From Cristatella mucedo (taxonomy: Eukaryota; Bryozoa; Phylactolaemata; Cristatellidae): a stretch of 64,000 nucleotides of DNA. The translations under genes were made by a program, and so were the position numbers. Below, piece by piece: positions 1-10,405 of this stretch (its first letter is position 1; the number at the start of each line of letters is the position of its first letter). The notes below the pieces were generated by a model that was given only the letters and a program-made list of their open reading frames with translations, did no database searches and was not told the DNA's origin. The stretch is taken from assembly GCA_009760855.2 (NCBI GenBank), contig WPIO01000077.1, forward strand, positions 1,709,001 through 1,773,000, written 5' to 3'.

Positions 1-466
1 CGACCTGCACTGGCTACCAGTCAAGCAACGGATTGACTTCAAGGTTTTGTCGCTCACTTTTAGGTCTCTTCATTCTATGGCTCCAGCCTACCTTTCAGAT
101 ATACTACCCCATCAAGCCAAGCATCGTACCACCCGCTTTTCGGAATCCAACAGTCTAGAAATACCTCGTACAAACGTTAAATCCTTTGGAGACTGTGCAT
201 TCAGCTCGTATGCTCCCAAAGCCTGGAACTTCCTCCCGACCAGCGTCAGAACATCCCATGACCTGACCACATTTAAAAGAAACTTAAAAACACACCTATT
301 TAGGACAGCATTTAGTGGGTCCCTGTGATTCGTCCTTAATGTGCTTATGCGTGCTGACACTGTGCATGCTGCCACTAACCACATTTGCATGCTGACCCTG
401 TGCATGTCACCCCCAACGATATTATTCATTTTGTTTGTTTTTCAAGCATGATTTTACTTACTATAA
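1..466 (+). mobile_element. LINE-A copy 1a, 3' part (outer, older copy)
   Basis: The window opens inside the C-terminal coding part of a CR1/L2-like LINE. Positions 47-328 encode the last 93 residues, with the family's landmarks AFSSYAPKAWN and TFKRNLKTHLFRTAFSG before a stop at 326-328. The 3' UTR follows, then breaks off near 466 at a TAA-repeat. The missing last 100 bp of this copy reappear at 3839-3954, beyond an oppositely oriented LINE-A copy. This is therefore the outer element of a nested pair. The 5' part lies outside the window. Confidence 0.9.
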
Positions 467-750
467 TAATAATAATAATAATAATAACTCACTTGATAAA
501 GCGCCCTTAGAGAACTTAATCTCTCTCCAGGCGCTTTACATTTGCTGTAAAGTGAAATGCAATTGAATGGTAAGTAAAATCATGCTTGAAAAACAGACGA
601 AATGAATAATATGGTTAGGGGTGACATGCACAGGGTCAGCATGCAAATGTGGTTAGTGGCAGCATGCACAGTGTCAGCACGGATAAGCACATCAAGGACG
701 AATCATAGGGACCCACTAAATGCTGTCCTAAATTGGTGTGTTTTTAAGTT

Positions 751-2606
751 TCATTTAAATGTGGCCAGGTCATGGGATGTTCTGACGCAGGTCGGGAGGA
801 AGTTCCAGGCTTTGGGAGCATACGAGCTGAATGCAAGGTCTCTAAACGATTTAACGTTTGTACGAGGTATTAGTAGACTGTTGGATTCCGAAAAGCGGGT
901 GGTACGATGCTTGGCTTGATGGGGTAGTATATCTGACAGATAGGCTGGAGCCATAGAATGAAGAGACCTAAAAGTGAGCGACAAAACCTTGAAGTCAATC
1001 CGTTGCTTGACTGGTAGCCAGTGCAGGTCGGCGAGAAGTGGAGTAATGTGGCAACTGCGACGCTCACGACAGACAAGCCTAGCTGCAGAGTTTTGCACCA
1101 GCTGCAATCGCCTGATCGCACATGCTCGTAGGCTAGTAAGTAGTGAGTTGCAGAAGTCGAGACGGGATGTCACGAATGCATGGACCAGCTTGGACGTGGT
1201 ATCTTTATCAAAACATGCCCGAATTTTAGCAATGTCATGAAGCTGAAAATAGGCGGATTTGACTGTGGAGCTGATATGGTCGTCTAACGAGAGGTTGCTT
1301 TGGAATATGACACCTAGATTTCGAGCTGATTCAACTGGAGATATGCTGGCAGAGCCAATTTTGAGAGTCAGCCTTTCCAATCTCTGGATGACACTGGGTT
1401 TGCCCATAATTAGTAAGTTAGTTTTATCATCGCTAAGTTTTAGAAAGTTTGCTGCCATCCATGTGCGGATGTCATCAATGCATGCAGCTAGTGAGTTGGG
1501 AGAATTTGAGGTGCTCGAAGGCTGGGAGGGATCAAAGCAAAGGTACAACTGAGTGTAATCCGCATAGAAGGGAAAGCCTAGATTGTGCTTGGCAATCACA
1601 TCAGCAAGAGGCAGAGTATAAACCGTGAAAAGAACCGGACCTAGCACTGAGCCCTGAGGTACTCCATATTTCAGAGGTACTTCAGATGATCTCTGTCCAT
1701 TCACGTCAATACTCTGGAGTCTCCCACTGAGATAGGACCTGAACCACTGCAGAGCAGTGCCAGTGATGCCCAGGCGAGATGAGAGGCGCTCTAGAAGAAC
1801 TTTGTGATTGATGGTATCAAAAGCTGCCGAAAGATCAAGCAAAACAAGCAGAGACACTCTACCCATGTCTGCATTCCTAAGTCGGTCGTTGTATACCCAA
1901 AGCAATGCTGACTCTGTGGAGTGATTAGTTCTAAAGCCAGACTGGAACTTACTAGCAAGGTGTGAGGTTTTGATATACGAGTTCAGCTGGTCCGCCACGA
2001 CCCGTTCGAGTGTCTTTGATAGGAATGGTAGAAGGGAAACTGGGCGGTAGTTGCTCAAGTTCTCTTGGTCAAGTGTAGCTTTCTTGAGAAGTGGCCTGAC
2101 TACAGCTTTTTTGAAAGGTGCTGGGACATGACCTGAGGCTGATGACATATTAATGATGTTAGTTATGCATGGCAGCAGCAGCAGATCAATGCAACGTAAG
2201 AGCAGGACAGTGGGAATAGGGTCCAGTGGGTTTGTTGTCTTCTTTGATTGAGATACAAACTTTAGGACTAGATCACTAGTGACCTGCTTAAATGCAGACA
2301 TTGAGGTGCAGCCAGGAACCGAGGAACAGCATTCTAGTGGGGAGGTTGTCATCGCAGGGATGGATTCCCTGATCTTGTCTATCTTCTGCACAAAGAATCG
2401 AGAGAAGCGATCGGCTAGATCATCATTAGGATCATCAGGTAAGGAGCTAATCTGGGAACGGTTGAGGAGATGGTTTATTGTCGACATCAGCATTTTTGGA
2501 TTGTGCATCTGTGATTCAACAATGTTTTTATAGAAGCTAGACTTGCCCTTTGCTAGGATCGATTGGTACGACATACAGTAGTCTTCATATGCCTGTCGAT
2601 GGACAG
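751..2606 (-). pseudogene. LINE-A ORF2, reverse transcriptase and C-terminal domain
   Basis: About 607 residues are readable after the frameshift. Reverse transcriptase blocks appear in the expected order: LSNYRPVSLLPFLSKTLE, FQSGFRTNHSTESAL, LLDLSAAFDTINH, GVPQGSVLGP and the catalytic box, which reads FYADY instead of FYADD. The Asp-to-Tyr change removes a metal-binding residue. The C-terminal domain (RLVQNSAAR-type motif, LHWLPVKQRIDFKVL) follows. A T substitution creates a stop at 751, 17 codons short of the end seen in other copies. Confidence 0.9.
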
Positions 2607-3835
2607 TTAGTCCGATCTTTTGTATGCTTTTTCAAGCTTTCGTTTTGTAGACTTGGCTAGTTTATTGTCTTCGGTAAACCATAGGCCGTCTGGGCGGGGG
2701 CGCACAGTGCGCTTTGTCAGAGGGGCAAACTCGTCTAGCGTGTCAGCTAGTGTCATGTTGAAGCTATCTACCAATAATGACAGATCGGAGGGAGGATTGA
2801 GCAGCAGAGGTGAAACAGATATTCTCGCACGGACAGCATCGATGTCAAGGGCCTTGAGGTTTCGCGATTCACAGGTAATTTTAGAGGAGGATGTGGGCAT
2901 ACACTGTAGATTGAATGAGATCTGCATGTGGTCAGATAAGCATGATTTGGTAATAATTGGTGATGACAAAGTGCAGTTATATGAGAAAATCTGGTCGAGT
3001 GTGTGACTCTTGATGTGGGTAGGGCCATGCACATGAGCCACAAGAGATAATGAGTCAGTCAATGCACGAAATTCGGTGCTGAAAGCGTCAGATAAGTTAT
3101 CAAAGTGAGCGTTGAAATCACCCATTACGAGGAAGGATCGATTTCTTGCACACAGAATCGATATGAGATCGGAGAAATCTGAGATAAAGGAGGATTTGGT
3201 ACCTGGTGGGCGATAGACTACTGCCACTATCGGTAGCTTGTTTTCGGGTGAGACCAAGACAATTGATTCAAAAGACTGCTTCGAGGGTACCGCAAATGGC
3301 TTGAAGTTGAATTTCGAGCGCACGACAATAGCAACTCCACCTCCAGTTTTGATTGATCTAGGGGTGTGAAAGAACGAGAAACCAGATGGAGTTGCGTCTT
3401 TAATTGTCGGACAGTTTATCGATTTCAGCCAAGTTTCAGTTAGGGCGAGCAGGTCGATACCATTTTCAGAAATAAGGTCGCTTATTACTAGAGGTTTATT
3501 GCACATTGAGCGAGGATTCCAAAGGCAAGCCTTAAGTCTGGCCGATGGGGTTACAACAGGTTTGATGACCACTAAGTTTGAGGAATTTACAGTGACGCAT
3601 GTGGGGGAGCGTGCTGAGCGGTTCGAGACAATGCTAGGAATACCGAACGAGCTGGTACTCAGCTTGCAGGTTCCGCCCAACGAGCGGCGTCTGAGCTGGC
3701 GGTTCCGGCCACCGCGGCGGCTACGGGGTGCTTTTCTTTTGTTAATGCATAGTTCATGAATCTTAGCAACAACATTAATATCTAGGAATGCATTTGATAT
3801 GTGATGACGAAGCGATAACAGCTGCTGACGATCAT
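2607..3835 (-). pseudogene. LINE-A ORF2, N-terminus and APE endonuclease
   Basis: The translated minus strand shows an Arg/Lys-rich segment (KRKAPRSRRGG..RNRQLRRRS, about 3675-3745), then a full apurinic endonuclease-like domain: WNPRSM (about 3510), LTETWL (about 3440), VVYRPPG (about 3210), the catalytic-type GDFNAH (about 3115) and SDH (about 2930). In LINEs this domain nicks the target DNA to prime reverse transcription. The frame stays open upstream to the copy's 5' edge, with QQLLSLRH just inside, resembling the N-terminus of CR1/L2 ORF2 proteins. The frame ends at 2607 because one C is missing relative to copies at 50.0 and 58.0 kb; the protein would otherwise run on into the reverse transcriptase. 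Confidence 0.85.
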
Positions 3836-3838
3836 AAC

Positions 3839-3954
3839 TAACTATTCAATTGCATATCCCTTTGCAGCAAATGTAAAGCACCTAGAAAGAGATTAAGTTC
3901 TCTGAGGGCGCTTTATCAAGTGCAATATTATTATTATTATTATTATTATTAGCA
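3839..3954 (+). mobile_element. LINE-A copy 1a, displaced 3' tail
   Basis: These bases are the terminal LINE-A tail in plus orientation: a segment starting TTCAATTGCAT, then the AGCACCTAGAAAGAGATTAA hairpin, then an ATT repeat. They join seamlessly to 1-466 if the minus copy between them is removed. A short direct repeat (ACTA at about 463-466 and at about 3838-3841) is compatible with a small target-site duplication. Confidence 0.88.
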
Positions 3955-3971
3955 TTACACGGAAATCTCAC

Positions 3972-4126
3972 CGGATACATGCTGATGGTCATCATGTAGT
4001 TTCCCTTTTTCAGCCATAGCTTAGCGTTACTGCCAAGTAGCCAACAGCCGTAACCAAAGAGCGCCCACACAGACAGTGTGCTGATGCCGGCTATAGCAAT
4101 CATTGACACTGCCACCGAGGATGAAG
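3972..4126 (-). CDS. OST-alpha-like gene B, exon 2 (first membrane segment)
   Basis: This 155-bp exon has acceptor TTGCAG at its 5' end and donor CCG|GTGAGA at its 3' end. It encodes 51 full codons after two phase bases. A hydrophobic helix (MIAIAGISTLSVWALFGYGC) is followed by NAKLWLKKGNYMMTISMYP, matching in layout the first membrane segment and cytoplasmic loop of SLC51A/TMEM184 proteins. Those are seven-pass membrane proteins; SLC51A pairs with SLC51B to move bile acids and steroids across basolateral membranes in vertebrates. Start phase matches exon 1 at 7214-7316. A frame-corrected paralogue lies at 53285-53438 (31 of 52 residues identical by eye). The downstream exons lie beyond the left edge. 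OST-alpha rather than TMEM184 is inferred from gene A. Confidence 0.72.
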
Positions 4127-5019
4127 CTGCAACGCAGACAAAACCAAACAGGTTTCAGAGCACTGATGGTTGGATACACAGTCGGAGTTTGATTTGATAG
4201 ACATTTTTTGAAAGTGTACCTATGACTGCTAAGCATTTCACTATTGGGCTTCTCTGCCAACAGACAGATCTCAAGTAAGCAGCAACTGAAAAGAGGCTGA
4301 GACTGCATTTACACACATCGAATGTGCTTGTTAATATTGAATATTTATCGCCTTAGTCAAGTCTTTTACAATCCAAAATATTTCAGTGTGCTTCGTTACC
4401 TACAGAGCGAGATTCTTAAAAAAGAAACGCTAATTATATTTTTAGCCAGTTTTAACGCCCGCACACAGCGAAATGCAATGGGCATATATTTGGCTTCGAA
4501 GGACGTCGTGATGAGCTTTTAAGGTTGATATCTGCCCGATCCTCACAGCAGTAACACAGAACAACCAACTGCCGAACGGTCACAATCGCCGGAAATCGAG
4601 ACTAGACTATCAGGCAGCAGTATATCCAGGAACTAGTCTGCTTTGCACCAATATAAAGGCACATGGGCTGGAGCTGCAAGGATTGTGTACATACATGGAT
4701 TTTTAGCTAAACGCCCACTACTAGTACTTAAAACGCACTCACATGACGCGTCGCACACGCTTGCAGTATATATTAGCCAACACGCTCTAGTTGCGTGAGG
4801 CGGCTTACATGTCCAGCGGAGGCACACGATTCTTACAGAGAGAAAAAACAAGTGGCTCTCGCTATAGCGTAAGGATTGCCTATTCAATTTTCACTTAAGA
4901 AATATTGGTATCGCAGCGAAATTTTATGCCCACGTACTGGTATTTGTGTACGCATTTTTGTCTGGTAAGTACTCAAAACCACTAGGAGTAAGTAGGTGCT
5001 AAGCTGGAGACTTTTTATA
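4127..5019. other. Gene B intron 1, non-repeat part
   Basis: The bases just upstream of the exon (4127-4165) resemble the intron flank of the paralogous exon at 53439-53475, including a shared CAGTGCTCTGA. The rest shows no coding potential or repeat that I recognise. Confidence 0.5.
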
Positions 5020-5330
5020 ACCTGGAAGCAGCAGCCCACGACGGTTGTAAAGGCTGAACCAGCGTTGGCAGCAGGAGGAGAGATGTCATTGAGTAAGAAT
5101 TGAGGAACTCATTTCCACTGCGTAGTAAATGCTGAGAAAATAACTTTTGTCGCCAACGGTCGAATGGAATTGAATGGATTTATGCTCCTGAGGCTACCTG
5201 AGGCCAGCAGGAGGGTAAACATAGTATAGGTAAGGCCGATGGAGCCGGGTCTATGGCGACCCCTGTGGATGAGAGTAAGAATTTTACTCCTTATCTGCTT
5301 CTCAACGAAAATCAATCGCTTATCGCTAAG
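5020..5330 (-). mobile_element. LINE-B fragment, diverged
   Basis: The segment matches, at a distance, the C-terminal coding region of LINE-B copies at 12.5-12.8 kb and 5.8-6.1 kb. Shared landmarks are GCAGCAGGAG...GTAAGAATTG, CTTTTGTCGCCAACGGTC and GGATGAGAGTAAGAATTTT. Reading frames are broken. It lies inside intron 1 of gene B. Confidence 0.6.
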
Positions 5331-5404
5331 TGCACACATGGCTGCTTTTGTAGAGCTACTGGCTTCCCGGGGAGGGTCTGGATTACGGTCTTTGCAGCGT
5401 AATG

Positions 5405-6195
5405 TGATTTCTCTCTGCTCGTAACTCTACACAGTCACGAAGGCTAAGTGGGTGTTTTAAACAGAATTTTGTAGTGCGAACTCACAGCCCAAGCGGCTTT
5501 CGATGGGCCTAGGACAGCCAACAGACTTAATCTTGCACGACAAAGAGAAAGTGAGAAGCATAGCTGAGTCAGGACAGCAGTTGAGGATGTGAGTAGTATG
5601 GAAATCGCAGCGCAGAACAGCTGGAAAGGACGTGCCACATGCGGCAGCAAGAGTGTTGATAATATAATATAATATAATTCATTTATATAGCGCCCCAAGA
5701 GAACTTAATCTCTATTCAGGCGCTTCACATGTGCCTCGGGGCTCGAGCACACGACCTCAGTCAGACCTTGGTCGGGGCGAGCACCTTAACCGCTAGACCA
5801 AACCAGCTCGGCGATGTCGTTTCGCATGAATTGCGGAAGTGAGTTCCGTAGTTTAGGATCTCCAGAGAAAAAGCTTCTGTCGCCAACTGTCTTTTAGCGT
5901 AGAAATGGAGCAGCTAATTCATTATCCATAGACCAACTGAGGACACGAGGAGGCTGAAACTGGTGCAGCAGTTGAGCTAGGTATGAAGGAGCCGAGCCAT
6001 GGCCTAGCGGGGCAGTGCAAGAGTTTTTCTCTATATCCGTTGATCAACAGGGAGCCATCGCAGCTCCTTCAGCAAAGGAGGCTCGGTGGGCTGAACCTCT
6101 GGGATTTGTTGGCTAGCCTTGCAGCCGTATTCATCACCACGAGCTGCAGAGACTGCAGTGGGTTTTTAGTGCCCATGGCTCGTCGCATGTGACAC
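5405..6195 (-). mobile_element. LINE-B copy, interrupted by a SINE-A
   Basis: On the minus strand this is a LINE-B 3' portion: the C-terminal coding region (about 5815-6195), then the 3' UTR (about 5405-5657) with the CACTTAG..TTCGTGACTGTG end. A SINE-A sits at about 5658-5812 inside it, so the SINE is younger. Compared with the copy at 15.7-16.4 kb it is diverged and has no intact frame. Confidence 0.75.
5658..5812 (-). mobile_element. SINE-A copy in LINE-B
   Basis: Read on the minus strand: a tRNA-like head with box A (TGGTCTAGCGGTTAAGGTGC) and box B-like GTGCTCGAGCCCC, then the shared 3' hairpin (GCGCCTGAATAGAGATTAAG..CTTGGGGCGC) and an AT-rich tail ATTATATTATATT. This is the best-preserved SINE-A in the window. 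Transcription would be by RNA polymerase III. Confidence 0.85.
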
Positions 6196-6199
6196 ACAT

Positions 6200-7213
6200 T
6201 TTTTGAGGAAGAGCGGGCTAAAGGCCTTTAGCCCCCTAGCTTGGCTAAAGAAGTGCGTTATTGCGCTAGTGCGACTTCGTCATCGTTGTCCACATGCTCA
6301 GTCGAGAATAAGATACACAAATTTCAATAATGAAATTTTCCGGCAGCAAGCACTGCCGTTGACGAGGCGCTGTAGGAAAAGCGATTACCTTTTCATTAGT
6401 AATTTTCCATGAATTATACAATTAAATATATGAGTTCTAATTCTGAAATGTGAATTTGAGCCAGTTCCAGGGCTCGCAGTGAGGGTATTTTTTGTCGCTG
6501 CGAGTCGTACGGCCCATTATTACAAGCTAGTTTTGCATGCCATTCGGCGCGGTGCCTGCAGTTCAAGCACTAGCAGTATTATTCACTGGCCAACCAGTGA
6601 GCAAATGAAAACATTGTTAGCTTAGCACACTCAATACTTCGCCTAGGCTTATGGCCAGCTCAAACCTAGACTCTGATGTGGCCTAGCAGGGAAACTAGCT
6701 CGGTATTGGTAGAGCTAATTTTCAGCGTCAGTCGTCTAAATTTGAGATGTAATAACATTAAAATATCGTAATATTCTGAATCCAAATTATGCCCAACGTT
6801 CGTGACCCTGTTACCCAATAAAACTGCAAATCAGAAGGGAGGCAAGTCTCGAACGCCACCATTAGGTGGAAACGTTTGAGGCTGCAAAGAAGAAACGAGA
6901 AGGAATGAAATGATCACAATACCAAGGGAATACTTAAAGGTACATGAAGTCGGTGCAGAAATATGGTTGGGGGTTTCGCTTTGAGATATACACTTTTCGA
7001 CACCCGCAGAGCAGTCGCCTCGGCTGCGGCTAGAGCACAAGGTGCGTCTCTGCGGAGAATCTGAGCTGCGGCTGCTGCTTCACGGGGCGACAGGGCCGAC
7101 GTCGTGTTGCTCGCGCGTAGCCTATCTTCCAGTATGATCTCGGCGGAAATTCCATGCGGTACCCTGTAGCAACACTGGCTCTGCTCTTCGATTTCGCTCT
7201 GCGATCGACTTAC
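6200..7213. other. Unassigned part of gene B intron 1
   Basis: I see no conserved coding segment or recognisable repeat between the LINE-B copy and exon 1. The last 200 bases, next to the exon, become GC/CpG richer. Confidence 0.4.
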
Positions 7214-7316
7214 TTTTGAGATGCTCCTGAAGCGTTTGCACGCGCGTCGCGCAAGCCGCGAGCGGCTGCGTGGCGCTCGAATTATGTAGCTGATTCGCTG
7301 CTTGCGTCTCGCCCAT
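7214..7316 (-). CDS. OST-alpha-like gene B, exon 1 (N-terminus)
   Basis: An ATG at 7316 opens 34 codons plus one base, ending at a consensus donor (AAAA|GTAAGT). The peptide is hydrophilic, with a possible glycosylation site (NSS, residues 12-14) and one Cys at residue 22, as expected for the short extracellular N-terminus of OST-alpha proteins. Its end phase (one base) fits the start phase (two bases) of the exon at 3972-4126 exactly, giving EHLK followed by T-SSSVAVSM. The intron would be 3,087 bp. The call rests on the start codon, donor, phase fit and CpG-rich composition, not on strong residue similarity. Confidence 0.55.
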
Positions 7317-7894
7317 CAAGATGCCCGTGGCTATAATAAGAAACGCCCATCAAGACACGTATATATACACTGCAGCAAGAGATAACTATAACCATGTTCT
7401 GGCAGCTTGCCGTTGCTCGTAGTTCCATTTGAAATTAAGCATGAACACGCTAAAGAATTATGAGCAACGTTCTTGTAACGTCCTCCAGTGGCTGATACCG
7501 CCCATATGTACTGATGTGCTGACGTGATTAAAAGAAGGAAGATAGTGGTATAACTTCGACGGAAAGCATATTTGTTCGCCTCTGCTTATACTATGTTCGT
7601 CTCGTTTTACGTTATATAACCGTGCCAAGTTTTTGGCGGAGCATCTTCTGTAAATCTTTCGACGAGAGGCAGCAGGGAATGTCGCAGTCATGAAAGGCCA
7701 ACTCTTAGACCCCACAGGCAAATAAGTCAAGCCAGTCACGTTGACTGGAACCGCTTGCCCATGGCCGCCGAGCGGGAAGTGGTTCTAACATCGGTTACGC
7801 AAGTAGTCTGCCTGGCCCCAAGGTGGCTGACAGGGAACGGCTCGTCAGTCGGGCCCAAAGGACCTGATAGCTGCAGTCGGCTTACAATACTCAA
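7317..7894. other. Presumed 5' flank of gene B
   Basis: This stretch should hold the 5' UTR and promoter of gene B. A TATATATA-containing segment lies at about 7361-7370 and a short duplicated CGCCCATCAAGA at 7310-7321 and 7347-7358. No initiator can be assigned with confidence. Confidence 0.3.
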
Positions 7895-7985
7895 CTAGGG
7901 AGGCTAGGCTTAGTGTTAAGGTTCCTTTAACGACCAGGATCGTAGGCTCGAGCCCCGAGGAATATGCTAAGCGCCTAGTATAGAT
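7895..7985 (+). mobile_element. Degenerate SINE-A-like relic
   Basis: The order of signals matches SINE-A: a box A-like TAGTGTTAAGGTTCC, a box B-like GGCTCGAGCCCCGAGG, then AAGCGCCTAGTATAG. The hairpin's second arm is lost. Confidence 0.45.
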
Positions 7986-8028
7986 ATATAGTATATATTT
8001 ATGTAAATGTTATACATTAGATATGATA

Positions 8029-8165
8029 TACAGTCGTCCGTCGTTTATCACCGTTAATCGGTTCCAGACTCTGCCGCAATAGGTGAATTTCCGCGAAGTA
8101 CGAGTCTTTATTTATAAATCAAATATTTTTGTAACTAGAGCATAAAAAACCTGTTCACGACCCTC
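8029..8165 (+). repeat. Terminus of a widespread animal repeat (possible DNA-transposon/MITE)
   Basis: The sequence starting CAGTCGTCCGTCGTTTATCA and containing GGTTCCAGACTC, GTGAATTTCCGCGAAGTA and ACCTGTTCACGACCCTCTAA resembles a dispersed repeat that I recall from fish and other animal genomes, where it begins CAGTCGTCCCTCG. No matching inverted terminus was found nearby, so class and boundaries are open. Confidence 0.45.
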
Positions 8166-8392
8166 TAATTCGGTTTTCCTTATCTAGCGCAGGTTTGTTT
8201 ATGCGGGGATATTTGAACTATGACCACTTTTTCCAGAAAAGAAAAAGAAAGAACGACGAAGGTCAATAATTTTAGCAAGCCTCGTTGTCAAGACCTGGCG
8301 TTTGCCTACCTACGCTCAGAACCAGGAACTGTCTCTGTAATGTACCTTCAGGAAATGCCCGCGATCTAATTACGGCAGAAGCTGCCGCGATG

Positions 8393-8540
8393 GTTTGGCC
8401 TAGTGATTAAGGCTCTCATCTCAACCAATTTCATGGCGATGTACTTGATGACCGAGGTTGTCGGCTGAGCCACGTGGCATATGTGAACCACCTGAATAGG
8501 GATTAAGTTCTCTTAGGGCGCTAGACAAATGAATACTATT
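8393..8540 (+). mobile_element. SINE-A copy
   Basis: Plus-strand copy with head GGTTTGGCCTAGTGATTAAG, a weakened box B, then CACCTGAATAGGGATTAAG..TCTTAGGGCGC and tail ATGAATACTATTTTAATT. Diverged in the tRNA part. Confidence 0.7.
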
Positions 8541-8877
8541 TTAATTAAATTTGTAAGCTCACTGGCCCACCGAGTTTACTTGCCCCTCGCCGCACAGTAG
8601 TTTTTTTTTCTCGAAGAGTGTCTATGTGTCTAAAGTATAGAGTATAGGTCTAGAGTCCCTAGATATCTCAGGCGCACAGCCGTCAACTCATGCCGGCGTT
8701 GAAAAAATCTCAGAAGAAAACCTCATCAGCATGCATTTAACGAATGTGCTGTTAGCTGCATTACTGGCAAGTATCTCAAGTCCATACTGTTAAATATCTA
8801 TTCAAGCCTGCGAGGGAACACATGACGCGGTAGCCGGCGAACGCTGGGGGGGGGGAAGATACTATGAGCGATTTATA
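8541..8877. other. Unassigned spacer
   Basis: No gene or repeat recognised, apart from a nine-base G run at about 8847-8855 next to the LINE-A 5' end. Confidence 0.4.
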
Positions 8878-10034
8878 CTCTCCCTCTTGCTGATGAGATT
8901 GCCAAGCAAAATTTAGGCTTTCACTTCTATGCGGATGACACTCAGTTGTACCTTTGCTTTGATCCCTCCCAGCCTTCGAGCACCTCAAATTCTCTCAACT
9001 CACTTGCTGCATGTATTGATGACATCCGCACATGGATGGTAGCAAATTTTCTAAAACTAAATTACGATAAAACTAACTTACTAGCTATGGGCAAACCCAG
9101 TGTGATTCACAAATTGGAAAGGCTGAAACTAAAAATTGGCTCTGCCAGCATATCTCCAGTTGAATCAGCTCGAAATCTAGGTGTCATATTCCAAAGCAAC
9201 CTCTCGTTAGACGACCATATCAGCTCCACAGTCAAATCCGCCTATTTTCAGCTTCATAACATTGTTAAAATTCGGGCTTGTTTAGACAAGGATACCACAT
9301 CTAAGTTGGTCCATGCATTCGTGACATCCGTCTCGACTTCTGCAACTCACTGCTTACTGGCCTACCAGCATGTGCGATCAGGCGATTGCAGCTGGTGCAA
9401 AACTCTGCAGCTAGGCTTGTCTGTCGTGAGCGTCGCAGTTGCCACATTACTCCACTTCTCGCCGACCTGCACTGGCTACCAGTCAAGCAACGGATTTACT
9501 TCAAGGTTTTGTCGCTCGCTTTTAGGCCACTTCATTCTTTGGCTCCAGCCTATCTCTCAGATATACTCCCCCATCAGGCCAAGCATCGTACCACCCGCTT
9601 TTCGGAATCCAACATTCTACAAATACCCTGTACAAACCTCAAATCCTTTGGAGACCGTGCATTTAGCTCGTATGCTCCCAAAGCCTGGAACTCCCTCCGA
9701 CCTGCGTCAGAACATCCCCTGACCTGACCACATTTAAAAAGAATTTAAAAAAACACATATTTAGGACAGCATTTAGTGGGTCCCTGTGATTCGTCGTTCA
9801 TGTGCTTATGCGTGCTGACACTGTGCATGCTGCCACTAGCCACATTTGCATGCTGATCCTGTGCATGTCACCCCTAACCATGTTATTCAGTTTGTTTTTT
9901 TACCAGGCATGATATTACTCACCATTAAATTGCATTTCTCTTTGCAGAAAACGTAAAGCGCCTAGAAAGAGATTGAGTTGTCTGAGGGTGCTTTATCAAG
10001 TGCAATATTATTGTTATTATTATTATTATTATGA
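8878..10034 (+). mobile_element. LINE-A copy 2, 5'-truncated
   Basis: It begins within the reverse transcriptase just before the FYADD box and runs through the C-terminal domain and 3' UTR to the hairpin and an ATT-repeat tail at about 10005-10032. A missing C near 9329 (in the segment equivalent to TSRLDFCN) shifts the frame, so the two readable pieces (8946-9330 and 9386-9727) are no longer joined. It is inactive. Confidence 0.9.
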
Positions 10035-10405
10035 GGGCTCAGACTGTCTAAGCAACCGCAGGCGCTCGAGCGGTTGACGGGCGAACAATGGCTCTCGGTG
10101 AATGACTCGGCAGTCTGGCAGAAATCCATGCTTTGGCATCGTATGTGGGGACATCCATCTTCCATACACTGCCGCCAGCCGTTGCGCGGGTTTCGGAATG
10201 AACAATGGCACACACAATGACAGTGCAAACAAAATGCATGCGCGGAATATAAGGGCTGCGGACGAGTGCTAGGAAGGAGGGAGAGGGCTACATCCCTCGA
10301 AGCCAGCAGCCGTCTAGAGTATCTAGACTTGGCTTGGCCGGCGCGGTATCTCAATAAAGTGCTCGGTGTTCGAGCCTGGAAACTTGTCGCTCGGTCGCGA
10401 TATTT
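10035..10405 (+). repeat. Element X, copy 1
   Basis: This roughly 370-bp segment starts directly after the LINE-A tail. It is similar to the reverse complement of 26316-26763. Shared landmarks are GTCTAAGCA..GCGCTCGAGC, AGTCTGGCAGAAATCCATGC, GGAGGGAGAG, GCAGCCGTCTAG and CTTGGCTTGGCC. There is no long reading frame and no terminal inverted repeat. Confidence 0.6.

Larger units (their letters stand above)
467..3838 (-). mobile_element. LINE-A copy 1b, longest copy, inserted in copy 1a
   Basis: This minus-strand copy carries, from 5' to 3', an Arg-rich N-terminal stretch, an APE-type endonuclease, a reverse transcriptase, a C-terminal domain, a 3' UTR and an ATT-repeat tail (461-490 on the plus strand). 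It is the only copy here that retains the endonuclease. Coding sequence stays open to the 5' edge near 3835 with no ORF1, so it is 5'-truncated inside ORF2. Damage includes a one-base deletion near 2607, a nonsense change at the 751 end 17 codons before the usual stop, and loss of the second catalytic Asp in the YADD box. It is therefore inactive. The tail hairpin (AGCGCC...GGGCGCT around AGAGATTAAGTTCTCT) at about 490-540 is shared with SINE-A. Confidence 0.93.
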
